Source: Companilactobacillus allii (GTDB lineage: Bacteria; Bacillota; Bacilli; Lactobacillales; Lactobacillaceae). From it: 64,000 nt of DNA. The stretch is from the NCBI RefSeq assembly GCF_001971585.1, contig NZ_CP019323.1:1044053-1108052 (forward strand). Reading direction: 5' to 3'. A model generated the notes under the pieces. It was not told the origin of the DNA and made no database searches. It was given only the letters and a program-made list of their open reading frames with translations. Within the stretch, counting starts at the first letter, position 1. Each line of letters starts with the position of its first letter. Made by a program: the position numbers and the translations under genes. Of the stretch, positions 20,171-28,399 are shown piece after piece.

Positions 20171-20416
20171 TCGTGGGATCAAGTCTGGAGTGCCTAAGGG
20201 TTCCAGGCTATTTTTTTTACTCAATATTATAAATTTCCATAACATACATGGTAATATATGGATGCGGGTAATTACATTACACCGAGTAAAACCCTTAAGT
20301 GATAGAAATATTAAGCGTACTGCAAGTACGTCACTGGGGTTTGGGCCCCACTTAGGTGGGACTTTTAAAGTTAAAGACTAAAGACAAATCACGATTTCTA
20401 TGATTTGTCTTTTTTA
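20171..20416 (+). ncRNA. Structured RNA of unrecognised family (free-standing ncRNA or leader of LCP copy 2)
   Basis: No plausible protein lies here, but folding is dense. Helix 1 is 8 bp, AGTCTGGA (20182-20189) with TCCAGGCT (20202-20209). Helix 2 combines AAACCC/GGGTTT (20289-20294 with 20337-20342) and AGTGA/TCACT (20298-20302 with 20331-20335) around an inner CGTAC/GTACG hairpin. Helix 3 is CCCAC/GTGGG (20347-20351 with 20356-20360). The loop of helix 1 contains CCTAAG (20193-20198), complementary to CTTAGG (20351-20356) at helix 3, allowing a long-range pseudoknot or an alternative fold. It has its own candidate promoter and ends in a strong terminator. I could not match it to a riboswitch consensus I know. 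Confidence 0.6.
20381..20415 (+). terminator. Rho-independent terminator of the structured RNA
   Basis: AAGACAAATCA (20381-20391) pairs with TGATTTGTCTT (20401-20411), 9-base loop, then a T-run. About 100 bases ahead of the second LCP gene, so it either ends an independent RNA or acts as an attenuator. Confidence 0.88.
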
Positions 20417-20517
20417 ATACACATTTTCCCCACTAAATACCATAATAATAGTGAGAATCCCAACTATTAACGATATAATTATATATATTGAATGATTATG
20501 TATTATAGGGGGAAGCT

Positions 20518-21993
20518 ATGCCACATAGGAATAAGAAGAGTCATCCATTGAGGAACACGTTTCTAATTTTCTTATTATTACTGGTATTCGGTGGTGCTGC
20601 ATATGGTATGTCTACGTATCGTGGTGTGAAGAATTCTGTTAACAGTTCTTTTAAGTCATCTGGTATTGATAAGAAGCGAGATGTGAGTAAGCAACTAAGT
20701 GAGAAGAAGCCGATTTCAATTCTTCTAATGGGCACTGATACTGGTGCTTTGGGGCGTGATTACAAGGGGAGAACTGACAGTATGATGGTTGTTACCATCA
20801 ATCCATCCACCAACAATACGACTATGACTAGTATCCCACGTGATACTGCGGTGAATATTCCAGGATTCCCAGATGACTCACCAGCCAAGATCAATGCTGC
20901 CTATGCATTCGGTCAAGCAAAGACTAGTATCAAGACGGTTCAGAGTATGTTGAACATTCCAATCGACTTCTATGCGCTCATCAACATGGGTGGCATGGAG
21001 AAGGTTGTGGAGGAGATCGGTGGAATCGATATTACACCTACGATAACTTTTAAATACTCGTGGTTCACTTATACTAAGGGTAAGAAGACACATATGAACG
21101 GTAAGAAGGCGCTTGGTTACTCAAGAATGCGCTATGATGATCCACAGGGTGATTATGGTAGGCAGGAGCGTCAACGTGATGTATTGATGGCGATTATTCA
21201 CAAGTCTGGTTCTGTTTCGGCGTTATTGAACCATAAGTTCATCAATTCTCTGGCTAGTCAATCTCAAACTGACTTGACGTTCGATAACTTGAAGGCACTG
21301 GTCAAGGGGTATCGTAAGGCAACCAAGAATGTATCCCAAGACCACTTGCAAGGTGTTGGTAAGTCTGTGAAGGAACAAAGTATGGAGGTTATGAGTAAGA
21401 ATGAGTTACAACGTGTGACAAACATTATCCGTAAGGGATTGGGATTGAAACACATTAAGACTGGTAATATTGCTTATGGTTCTGATATTAAGAGTAAAGA
21501 CAGTAGTAAGAAAAATAAGAAGAAAAAGAAAAGTAAAAAGAAGAGTACAAAGTCAGATGTAGCTAGTGTTGCTTCTGACGAAGAGACTGACACTAGTTCA
21601 ACTGACTCGACTGATTCTAATTCAGCCGATATAACTAGTTCTGTCGGCTCTACAAGTTCCACTGGTACATCGAGTTCATCTAGTTCATCTAGTTCTAATA
21701 GATCTAGTGGTGTTAGTGGTAGTTCTACTACTGGAAGTAACAGTAGTTATGGAACTAGTTCCGGCTCTAGCTCTGGGTCTAGTTATGGCTCTGGTTCCAG
21801 TTACGGATCGGGTTCAAGTACTGGGACAAGTTCAGGTTATGGTACTGGATCTGGATATGGTACAAGTTCTGACACCAGTACTGGGACGGGTTCAGGTTCT
21901 GATAGTGGCTCAGATTATGATTCTGGTTATGGTTCGGATACTGGTTCTTCTGATGATAGTGGTACTAGTCAGGATTATAGTAGTGAGTATTAA
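20518..21993 (+). CDS. LCP (LytR-CpsA-Psr) family glycopolymer transferase, copy 2
   Basis: Close paralogue of the gene at 18872 over the whole anchor and LCP core (LLMGTDTGALGRDYKGRTDSMMV, TSIPRDTAVNIPGF, LGYSRMRYDDPQGDYGRQ). It is longer, 491 residues, because a lysine-rich linker (about 323-345) and then about 140 residues of S/G/T/D repeats follow. The tail is probably a flexible wall-spanning stretch. The ribosome site is AGGGGG. It has its own upstream region and terminator, so it is transcribed apart from the first EPS operon. Two LCP copies could serve the two polysaccharides encoded in the window. Confidence 0.92.
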   Translation: MPHRNKKSHPLRNTFLIFLLLLVFGGAAYGMSTYRGVKNSVNSSFKSSGIDKKRDVSKQLSEKKPISILLMGTDTGALGRDYKGRTDSMMVVTINPSTNNTTMTSIPRDTAVNIPGFPDDSPAKINAAYAFGQAKTSIKTVQSMLNIPIDFYALINMGGMEKVVEEIGGIDITPTITFKYSWFTYTKGKKTHMNGKKALGYSRMRYDDPQGDYGRQERQRDVLMAIIHKSGSVSALLNHKFINSLASQSQTDLTFDNLKALVKGYRKATKNVSQDHLQGVGKSVKEQSMEVMSKNELQRVTNIIRKGLGLKHIKTGNIAYGSDIKSKDSSKKNKKKKKSKKKSTKSDVASVASDEETDTSSTDSTDSNSADITSSVGSTSSTGTSSSSSSSSSNRSSGVSGSSTTGSNSSYGTSSGSSSGSSYGSGSSYGSGSSTGTSSGYGTGSGYGTSSDTSTGTGSGSDSGSDYDSGYGSDTGSSDDSGTSQDYSSEY

Positions 21994-22002
21994 GATTGTG
22001 TG

Positions 22003-22033
22003 AAGTTGAAAACTTTTGTTTTCAGCTTTTTTT
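22003..22033 (+). terminator. Rho-independent terminator after LCP copy 2
   Basis: AAGTTGAAAAC (22003-22013) pairs with GTTTTCAGCTT (22018-22028) with one T-G wobble, 4-base loop, and a run of seven T's. Confidence 0.88.
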
Positions 22034-22151
22034 ATTCGAAGTGATTCCAATATTCAGATAACTTGATTTCAAATTATATACAACAATCAGTACAGCTGTT
22101 AGAATATAATCATCAATGAGAAAAAATCTCACAGGATTCAGGAGATACATT

Positions 22152-23396
22152 ATGTTATTAGAATTCAGTGTATCAAATTTCAGATCTATCAAGGATAAGG
22201 TTACTTTATCAATGGTCGCTTCTGACTTAACAGAACTCAGTGAAACCAATATATTACAGGATTCTGAAGATGTATTAAGTGTTGCAGGAATATTTGGACC
22301 TAATTCCAGTGGTAAGAGCAATATTATTAAGGCAATTTCATTCATGATATTTTTTGTTCTCAATTCCTTCGGCTCGAACAGTTTCGAATCAAATATTCCA
22401 ATTGAAAGTTTCGTCTTTAGTACTGAGATAACTCCGAATTCTCCATCTGAGTTTGATATTGTCTTCAGTAATGATTCTAATGATATTTACGAATATGGAT
22501 TCACGCTTAATCATAGTGAAATCTTGTCAGAGACACTTACTGTCAATGAAGAGACTGTATTTACTCGTGAGAATCAAAAGATTCATTCTGATGAGAATAA
22601 AATCAGTGATCATTTGATGAAGGAAAGAATGACCAAGTCGAATGTATTGTATTTATCAATTCTGGCAGCTACTAATACGGAGGTTGCCACTGACATTGTT
22701 TCGTTTTTTAAGGACAAAATAAGCATTATAAATGGTGCTAGTTCGGATATTTCTTGGGAGACTAAGAACATGATTGACCAGGATGAATATAAGTCTAAGA
22801 TAGTTGAAGCAATACATGGAGCCGACCTGTATATAGATGATTTATCACTGGAAAAGGCGGATTTCAACGTTAAGAATTTCACCGGTGCTGAGACAATACC
22901 TCAAGAGATACTAGATCAAGTCGCCAAAAATGCACTTAAAGTTAAGAGCTCACATAGAGTTTACGACATTAACGGAAAAGAAACCGGTAGCTATAGTGGC
23001 GATATCAGTAGCCTAGAATCTAAAGGTACCCAAAGTTTCCTTGCGGTGATTGGTCCAGTAATAAAGGCGTTATCAGAAGGAACGATTATTTTTATTGATG
23101 AGATGGGTGCCACACTACATCCCTTGATGTCTGAACATTTAGTTAAGATGTTCATGCTTCCGGATAATAAGAAAAATGGACAATTAGTTTTTAATGCCAA
23201 TGACAGTAATCTACTGAATAATAAGTTACTTAGAAGAGACCAAATATGGTTTACAGATAAAGATTCAAGTGAGTGCACTAGTCTAGTTCCATTAGATTCG
23301 TATGTTCATAATGGTAAAAGGATACGCTCGGATGTTAATTATGCTAAGAGATACCTTTCTGGGGATTTTGGTGCTATACCTATATTCAAAAACTAA
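22152..23396 (+). CDS. AAA/ABC-type ATPase, RloA/AbiLi-like, without partner
   Basis: 414-residue ATPase of the AAA_15/AAA_21 group found in phage-defence systems. It starts with the group's LLEFSVSNFRSIKD; Walker A is GPNSSGKSN (49-57); the signature-like SLESKGTQ precedes Walker B IIFIDEMGATLHP; the tail has LLRRDQIWFTDKD and KRYLSGDFGAIPIF, as in RloA-type proteins. The usual switch histidine (TTHD) is replaced: the sequence reads FNANDSNLL. I start at ATG 22152 because AGGAG lies 9 bases upstream. No effector gene follows; a broken HTH gene does. It may be a decayed defence unit. Confidence 0.78.
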   Translation: MLLEFSVSNFRSIKDKVTLSMVASDLTELSETNILQDSEDVLSVAGIFGPNSSGKSNIIKAISFMIFFVLNSFGSNSFESNIPIESFVFSTEITPNSPSEFDIVFSNDSNDIYEYGFTLNHSEILSETLTVNEETVFTRENQKIHSDENKISDHLMKERMTKSNVLYLSILAATNTEVATDIVSFFKDKISIINGASSDISWETKNMIDQDEYKSKIVEAIHGADLYIDDLSLEKADFNVKNFTGAETIPQEILDQVAKNALKVKSSHRVYDINGKETGSYSGDISSLESKGTQSFLAVIGPVIKALSEGTIIFIDEMGATLHPLMSEHLVKMFMLPDNKKNGQLVFNANDSNLLNNKLLRRDQIWFTDKDSSECTSLVPLDSYVHNGKRIRSDVNYAKRYLSGDFGAIPIFKN

Positions 23397-23528
23397 TTTA
23401 AACCAGAATGGTTTATTTTTTTTTTCATTTTCACCCTTATGTAAATGAACTTTACAAAGCAAAATGTTAAGCTTAATTATGGAAACTTAATATGAATGTG
23501 CGACTTGAAAGGATGATTTGTTTTGGGA

Positions 23529-23801
23529 ATGAATGGATTTTCTACCTCTTCCATAATTGCAGATAATGAATACTTAAAGAAGGCAATGGCATCTAAGTAA
23601 TTTGATCTGTCACTTGAGATAATTAAGCTAGAACATGAATTGAACCTGTCACAAAAAAGAGCTTCCGACGTTTTGAACATACCTCTTGATATCTTCGTAA
23701 GATATGAAGCAGGAGATAAGCGGATACCTGAAGATAGGTATCAGAAGGTTATTGATGATTTGTCCAATTTACGTGATGATAGTGGTAGTGTTTTGAATTA
23801 A
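23529..23801 (+). pseudogene. Small helix-turn-helix (XRE-like) protein gene interrupted by a stop codon
   Basis: The frame from ATG 23529 (or TTG 23523) reads 23 codons, then TAA (23598-23600), then continues 66 codons to TAA 23799-23801. The second part has the look of an XRE-type domain: LEIIKLEHELNLSQKRASDV, then NIPLDIFVRYEAGDKRIP. Intact it would be 90 residues, like short antitoxin-type regulators. One base change (TAA from a sense codon) explains the break. It lies in a 490-base gap between the lone ATPase and the acyltransferase, and ends just before a terminator. Confidence 0.6.
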
Positions 23802-23817
23802 TTAAATTATAAATAAA

Positions 23818-23857
23818 GGCGACCCCAAAAATAAAAATCAGGGATCGCCTTTTTGTT
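23818..23857 (+). terminator. Rho-independent terminator after the HTH pseudogene
   Basis: GGCGACCCC (23818-23826) and GGGATCGCC (23841-23849) pair with one mismatch around an AT-rich loop; TTTTTGTTTT follows. Confidence 0.82.
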
Positions 23858-23886
23858 TTATAATCGTTTTGTGGGAGGATGAAAAA

Positions 23887-24942
23887 ATGAGACAACGACA
23901 GTCGAACTTCGAATTGCTTAGGATTATCAGTATGTTTTTGATTGTGCTACATCATTATGGTATTCATGGAACCTTTTACGAGGGAACTTTTTCGTGGCAA
24001 AAAGTCGGACTTAACTTAGTTACTTCATTCGGTAAAGTTGGTGTGAACATATTCGTATTGATAAGTGCTTATTTCTTGGTAAACAAGGCCTTTAAGTTAG
24101 AACGAATCTATCGATTAATACTTGAGACACTATTTTATTCATACGTCGTCTTAGTGATATTCTGGTTCTTAGACCGTAACAGTCCATACCTCAGTCACGT
24201 CAACATAATTCATCTGTTTTTCCCTATTCCTCTGGAATATTGGTTCGTCAATGCATTCTTATTCATGTTGTGTTTATCACCATTTATGAATATCCTGATT
24301 CACAACATGGTACGCAAGACGTATGTATTATTATTATCATTTTTGACGGTCATTTGGGTGATTATTCCGACCGTATCAAACCTTAAGCTTGCCGGTTACA
24401 GTGATTATGCATGGTTTCTCTACTTATATTTATTAGCAGGATTTATCCGAAACTTTGGTATCAATATCAGCAAAGCAGTGCTGCGTTGGATCCTATTCGG
24501 ATCGGCGGCGGTAACGATTCTATTAGTCGCCGATTTGAATATTCTCGGTGCGACACATCAATTGTTCATGGACTATGCAATCTTCTTCATTTTCCAAAAC
24601 AAAATACCAATTGTCTTGATGTCAGTGTCATTGTTCTTATTGGCTAAGGAATGGAAACTTGGTAGTAATCGCTTTATTAACACGGTTTCTTCGGCAACTT
24701 TGGGAGTTTATTTGATCCACGACAACGTTGTTATACGAGTTGCATTGTGGACATTTGTTAATAATGCTCAATACAAGACATTATTGAGTTCGATTGGGAT
24801 GGGAGTTATTATTTCAGCCGTAATTTACGTTTTATGCACTATAGTTGACTTGGTTAGGCAATTATTCCTCGCTAAGTTGATGAATTGGTTAGCGAATAAA
24901 TTGGCTAGTGGAACTCGTTTGTTGTTTGGAATTCGAGAGTAA
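23887..24942 (+). CDS. Acyltransferase family 3 membrane protein (OafA/WecH type)
   Basis: 351-residue integral membrane O-acyltransferase with about ten helices. The N-terminal RQRQSNFELLRIISMFLIVL then HHYG matches the family's conserved R-x10-H region. LEYWFVNAFLFMLCLSPF and LGVYLIHDNVV near the C-terminus are also typical. I start at ATG 23887, 10 bases after GGAGG. Members acetylate surface polysaccharides, and the gene lies between two polysaccharide loci, so it probably decorates one of them. Its own terminator-bounded unit suggests separate regulation. Confidence 0.85.
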   Translation: MRQRQSNFELLRIISMFLIVLHHYGIHGTFYEGTFSWQKVGLNLVTSFGKVGVNIFVLISAYFLVNKAFKLERIYRLILETLFYSYVVLVIFWFLDRNSPYLSHVNIIHLFFPIPLEYWFVNAFLFMLCLSPFMNILIHNMVRKTYVLLLSFLTVIWVIIPTVSNLKLAGYSDYAWFLYLYLLAGFIRNFGINISKAVLRWILFGSAAVTILLVADLNILGATHQLFMDYAIFFIFQNKIPIVLMSVSLFLLAKEWKLGSNRFINTVSSATLGVYLIHDNVVIRVALWTFVNNAQYKTLLSSIGMGVIISAVIYVLCTIVDLVRQLFLAKLMNWLANKLASGTRLLFGIRE

Positions 24943-24946
24943 GTAA

Positions 24947-24970
24947 TTGCTTAACTTATTGCTTAACTTA
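24947..24970 (+). repeat. 12-bp tandem direct repeat next to a promoter
   Basis: TTGCTTAACTTA occurs twice head to tail, immediately followed by the TTGACA -35 box of the ATPase/Toprim pair. Two adjacent copies so close to a -35 box could be a regulator site, or a simple duplication. Confidence 0.6.
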
Positions 24971-24999
24971 TTGACAGTCTATCACGTATTTGCCATACT
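24971..24999 (+). promoter_or_regulatory. promoter of the ATPase/Toprim-like pair
   Basis: Consensus TTGACA (24971-24976), 17-base spacer and CATACT (24994-24999), about 50 bases ahead of the ATPase start, which has GGAGG at 8 bases. Confidence 0.55.
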
Positions 25000-25046
25000 A
25001 TATTATAGATAATTAATACAAAATGTATTGATTTGGAGGATATAGT

Positions 25047-26399
25047 ATGTTTACTAGCGTGGAATTTGAAAATTATATGTCTTTAAAAAAACTAAAATTA
25101 AATATAAAACAAAAGAATGACTTCAAAAAAATTGTTGCGATATATGGTGAGAATGGATCTGGTAAATCAAATATTGTCTCAGCATTCATGAATCTAAGAT
25201 TATCTCTTGATACTTTGAATGCTAAGAAAAAGCTTGATGAATTCTTATCTAGTGATACCAAAAATGAGAATATAATGAATGTCAAGCATTATACAGCGAT
25301 GTATAGTGATCGTAGCAGAATAGATAGAGTATTTGAAAACACTTATTTATTAGGAGCTACTGAACCAATGAGTTTGAAATATAATTTCAAAATCTATGGT
25401 CATTTCGGTTACTATAAGTTGATTTTTAAAAAAGATAGTAGTGGATCACTGTATCTTGCTTCTGAGGAACTCAACTATCTAATTAAAAAATCTAGTGGTG
25501 TTATTTTTCATATAACAAGCGATGAAAATCAGAATATTTCTATCAAAGTTAGCCCGCAATTGTTCAAAAATGCTAATCTTTCTAATTCTATGGATGATTT
25601 AATTAAGAGATTATGGGGGAAACATACTTTTCTCGCTATTTTTCAAGAATTTGCAGTAGAGAATAATGAAAAATACATTATTGAGAATGTTTTGAATAAT
25701 TTCTTAAAAGTACAATCTAAATTCGAACATTTATCATTTAAAACTGATAATGCACGGGGTGCCAATAATTTTAGACAAATGTTACATAATCTGATTAGTG
25801 GGACTGTAAATAATGGAAATACAAGGAATAAAATAGAGAATACTTCAGAATCTTTGAATAAGTACTTTGTCCCATTGTACAGTGATATTATGTCTCTTCA
25901 TTATAAGACGGAAAGTCTTGAAGACAATAAGACTAAATATGAATTGTATGAAAAGAAGAGGATAAGTGATGAGATTGTTGAGATACCATTCGTATTAGAA
26001 TCGAATGGTACTAAGAAGTTATTGAATTTATTCCCGTTACTGTTGAATGCTGTGAATGGTGATACAGTTATTATTGATGAGATTGATCAGGGTATTCACG
26101 ACTTGTTGATTGATAGGATTATTGAGAATGTTAAGGATGATATAACAGGTCAGTTGATATTTACGACCCATGATACTCAGGTGATGAAGCAGCTGGATGT
26201 ATCGTCACTTTACGTAATACAGGTTGATTCTTCTGGTAATAAGCGTGTAAGTAATATCTCCAAAGCTTCCAAGAGTAATATTGCTTCAAATAATAATATT
26301 CAAAAGTTATATCTTGAAGGTTATTTTGCCGGTATACCATACGCTGATGATGTCGATTTCTACGATATTATTGAGAATCTTGGGGTAAATCATGATTAA
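25047..26399 (+). CDS. AAA/ABC-type ATPase of a two-gene defence-like system (RloA/AbiLi type)
   Basis: 450-residue ATPase. FENYMSLKKLKL near the start, Walker A GENGSGKS (34-41), signature-like VLESNGTKKLL, Walker B TVIIDEIDQGIHD and an intact switch IFTTHDTQVM; the tail KLYLEGYFAGIPY matches the xYxxGxYGAIP ending of RloA-type proteins. It overlaps the next gene by 8 bases, so the two are co-expressed. In AbiL, RloA/RloB and PARIS-like systems such an ATPase senses a phage cue and controls a nuclease-like partner. The system type is inferred from this gene order, not shown. Confidence 0.78.
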   Translation: MFTSVEFENYMSLKKLKLNIKQKNDFKKIVAIYGENGSGKSNIVSAFMNLRLSLDTLNAKKKLDEFLSSDTKNENIMNVKHYTAMYSDRSRIDRVFENTYLLGATEPMSLKYNFKIYGHFGYYKLIFKKDSSGSLYLASEELNYLIKKSSGVIFHITSDENQNISIKVSPQLFKNANLSNSMDDLIKRLWGKHTFLAIFQEFAVENNEKYIIENVLNNFLKVQSKFEHLSFKTDNARGANNFRQMLHNLISGTVNNGNTRNKIENTSESLNKYFVPLYSDIMSLHYKTESLEDNKTKYELYEKKRISDEIVEIPFVLESNGTKKLLNLFPLLLNAVNGDTVIIDEIDQGIHDLLIDRIIENVKDDITGQLIFTTHDTQVMKQLDVSSLYVIQVDSSGNKRVSNISKASKSNIASNNNIQKLYLEGYFAGIPYADDVDFYDIIENLGVNHD

Positions 26400-26976
26400 T
26401 AGGGGTACCTGTGCTGTTGTAATTGTTCATGGTCAATCCGAATATGCGATGATAAGTGCAATCAAGTCAAAGTTAAGGCTAAATATACAAATTTTTGCTA
26501 GAGACAAAGGCAAATCAAGTATTCAAATTGATGGATTACATAATGTTTTTGGAAATAAAATTTTTAAAGATTGTAAATCCTTATTAAGAGAATATGGGAC
26601 AATTGAGCATAAAAAGAAGAAATTATATGATTTCAAAATCTTTACACTTATGGATGTTGATGATTGTAAAGATGATTCTGTAAGAAAAAACTATATTGCT
26701 GGAAACATAAGTGGAATTAATGGTCATGAGTTAAAAACGTATATTCAACCGATATATTGTAGTGAGAATTTAGAAGATGTTTTAAATGATATAAACTTTG
26801 ACTTTGTAGCTAAGACCAATAGAGATAAGGCAAAGTACATCAAGGTTTTTGGAAATATTGATATTAATCTTGAAAGTATGGAGCAACTCATTGGTAAATT
26901 AGAGAAATCTAAAAAAACAAATTTGAATATTTTGTTACAATATTTACTTGATCATCGTTCAAATTTTGATTCGTAA
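26392..26976 (+). CDS. Toprim/RloB-like partner of the upstream ATPase
   Basis: 194 residues, no membrane segment. The N-terminal strand-loop CAVVIVHGQSEY resembles the VCEG-x-TE start of RloB-type Toprim domains, and IFTLMDVDDC (82-91) resembles the second Toprim motif with D-x-D. The first acidic residue is atypical: the E-G of the family reads H-G here, leaving E17 as candidate. The rest is basic. Translational coupling to the ATPase supports a two-component system of AbiL/RloAB kind, with this protein as effector. Family membership is moderate; I cannot exclude an unrelated small nuclease. Confidence 0.6.
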   Translation: MINRGTCAVVIVHGQSEYAMISAIKSKLRLNIQIFARDKGKSSIQIDGLHNVFGNKIFKDCKSLLREYGTIEHKKKKLYDFKIFTLMDVDDCKDDSVRKNYIAGNISGINGHELKTYIQPIYCSENLEDVLNDINFDFVAKTNRDKAKYIKVFGNIDINLESMEQLIGKLEKSKKTNLNILLQYLLDHRSNFDS

Positions 26977-27002
26977 TACATAAAAATAGATATGTTTAAA
27001 CA

Positions 27003-27056
27003 AAAGTATTATTCTTGTTCACAAAGATAATTGTGGGGTAAGAATAATGCTTTTTT
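27003..27056 (+). terminator. Hairpin terminator of the defence pair, overlapping the start of the next gene
   Basis: AAAGTATTATTCTT (27003-27016) pairs over 14 bp (one T-G) with AAGAATAATGCTTT (27040-27053), followed by more T's. The 3' arm contains the ATG of the next gene (27047) and the loop holds its ribosome site (TGGGG), so a read-through transcript would hide the start codon. Confidence 0.6.
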
Positions 27057-28099
27057 ACTCGGTTAATTTAGTGATTTTTTTGATTTACAGTTTATTTACC
27101 AATACTTATTACAAGAATCATCGGGCGTATTTTTGGCTGATATTTATTCACTTAACGCTACTATTAGGACTACGGTCAAGCATGGTAGGGACAGATACGC
27201 TGCAATATGTCGACTTTTACCTTGTCCAAAACTCTGGATTCAATGGTAATGGTGCCATGGTTTATTCCGCCATTAGTAACGCCATCTTCAATCTGACTGG
27301 TGGTAATTATCACGTGTTCTTATTTGTACTATCACTGGCGACGATATTCTTTGTTTTGAAGTCGATCGAGCTACTCAATAACAATGAGAACTTTATGTTC
27401 TTGAGCATTTATATCTATCTAACGTTTTATTTCTACTTTGAAAGTTTCAATATTCAACGTCAAATGCTGGCAGTGGCGATGACTATGTTTGCGATGGCTT
27501 TGTTGTCGCGAAAGAAGTATATCTGGTCGATAATTATATTTGTTTTATCGATTGGGATACACAGCACGGCGATTTTCGCTATTATCGGATTCGTCATCTG
27601 GTTTATGAAAAAGAACAAGATAACTTTTTGTTTGATACTGGGAGTTTCGTTATTATCCAATTTGTTCCTGAACAATCTGTTAAACAACTTTTCACAGTTA
27701 TTCAATCACTATCAAATGTACTCTGACACTGTACTGAGTTCTGGTGGTGGATCGTTAATGCTAGGGATTTTCTTATTGTTGATAGTTATTATAGCGATGT
27801 TCTTGACGGACATGTCTGATGACAAGGTCGGTGGATTTGTCACATTTATGACTATGATTGGGGCTGTTTTGTACATTGTTGGTTCCAAGTCACAATTGAT
27901 AATTCGAATGGCAGATTACTTTGCGGTTTATTCAGTTGTGTTCATCCCGCAAGTTCTTGCTAGGTTATCTAGAAAATTTCATAGGAGATATCTGTATATG
28001 GTGCTGGTTGGATTGGTACTTGGGGTTGGTTTGGCGATATTTTACTATAAGTTGGGGAATAATCTGGGTGAGGTGATTCCTTATGGGGTTTTTGATTGA
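27047..28099 (+). CDS. EpsG-family polysaccharide polymerase
   Basis: 350 residues with about ten membrane helices. LLGLRSSMVGTDTLQYVDFY is the EpsG-family hallmark (R-x4-G-x-DT-x2-Y), and FYFESFNIQRQMLAVAMTMFA is the second conserved stretch. These proteins take the place of Wzy in many Firmicute loci. The second polysaccharide locus downstream has no other polymerase, so this is probably its polymerase, though a palindromic element and about 300 bases separate it from the rest. The start codon is buried in a terminator stem. Confidence 0.85.
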   Translation: MLFYSVNLVIFLIYSLFTNTYYKNHRAYFWLIFIHLTLLLGLRSSMVGTDTLQYVDFYLVQNSGFNGNGAMVYSAISNAIFNLTGGNYHVFLFVLSLATIFFVLKSIELLNNNENFMFLSIYIYLTFYFYFESFNIQRQMLAVAMTMFAMALLSRKKYIWSIIIFVLSIGIHSTAIFAIIGFVIWFMKKNKITFCLILGVSLLSNLFLNNLLNNFSQLFNHYQMYSDTVLSSGGGSLMLGIFLLLIVIIAMFLTDMSDDKVGGFVTFMTMIGAVLYIVGSKSQLIIRMADYFAVYSVVFIPQVLARLSRKFHRRYLYMVLVGLVLGVGLAIFYYKLGNNLGEVIPYGVFD

Positions 28100-28156
28100 G
28101 GTTTTTTGGGTTTCGTCTGCACTTTTTTTCTCCCTCTGTTCCATCCCTTTGGGCTG

Positions 28157-28267
28157 AAACGCGATCCACAACACAATTTCTTCCGCTTAACGCTAAAAAT
28201 GATCTTCACTTTGTGAAGGTCATTTTTTGTGTTAATGCTCGGAAATTTTCGTGTTGTGGATCGCTCT
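28157..28267 (-). repeat. Palindromic element, copy A
   Basis: 111-bp nested inverted repeat in the 300-base gap between EpsG and the second chain-length gene. Constant blocks on the minus strand are AGAGCG, AATTTCCGAGCATTAAC, TTAAGCGGAAGAAATTGTG and CGCGTTT. The variable outer arm is ATCCACAA/TTGTGGAT (8 bp). The inner arm AAAATGACCTTCAC pairs with GTGAAGATCATTTT around AAA. The rest of the gap shows nothing clear. Confidence 0.88.
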
Positions 28268-28399
28268 AATTTTCTGAAAATAGACGAATCGTAATTTCAA
28301 CCCTCTTTGCTATACCGCTGTTCACTACATGAATTATCATGTGATGTGACCACAAGATATTGTGTGAAATATAGATTCTTTAGCATCGGGAGTGAGTTT

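Noticed and set aside
20190-20381. 63-codon frame inside the structured RNA
   Set aside because: No ribosome site, composition unlike a protein, and it crosses several strong helices.
20171-20416. Known riboswitch such as guanidine (ykkC), T-box or preQ1
   Set aside because: The CTAAGGGTTCC stretch is only a chance partial likeness to ykkC; ACTGG and GGGA-type downstream motifs are absent, as are T-box and preQ1 landmarks.
22000-27000. Prophage or insertion-sequence origin of the defence-like island
   Set aside because: No integrase, transposase, terminal repeats or tRNA target is visible in the stretch.
28307-28399. 31-residue N-terminal extension of the second chain-length regulator
   Set aside because: No ribosome site, not similar to the first copy, and the TTG at 28400 has GGGAG and matches the first copy's start.
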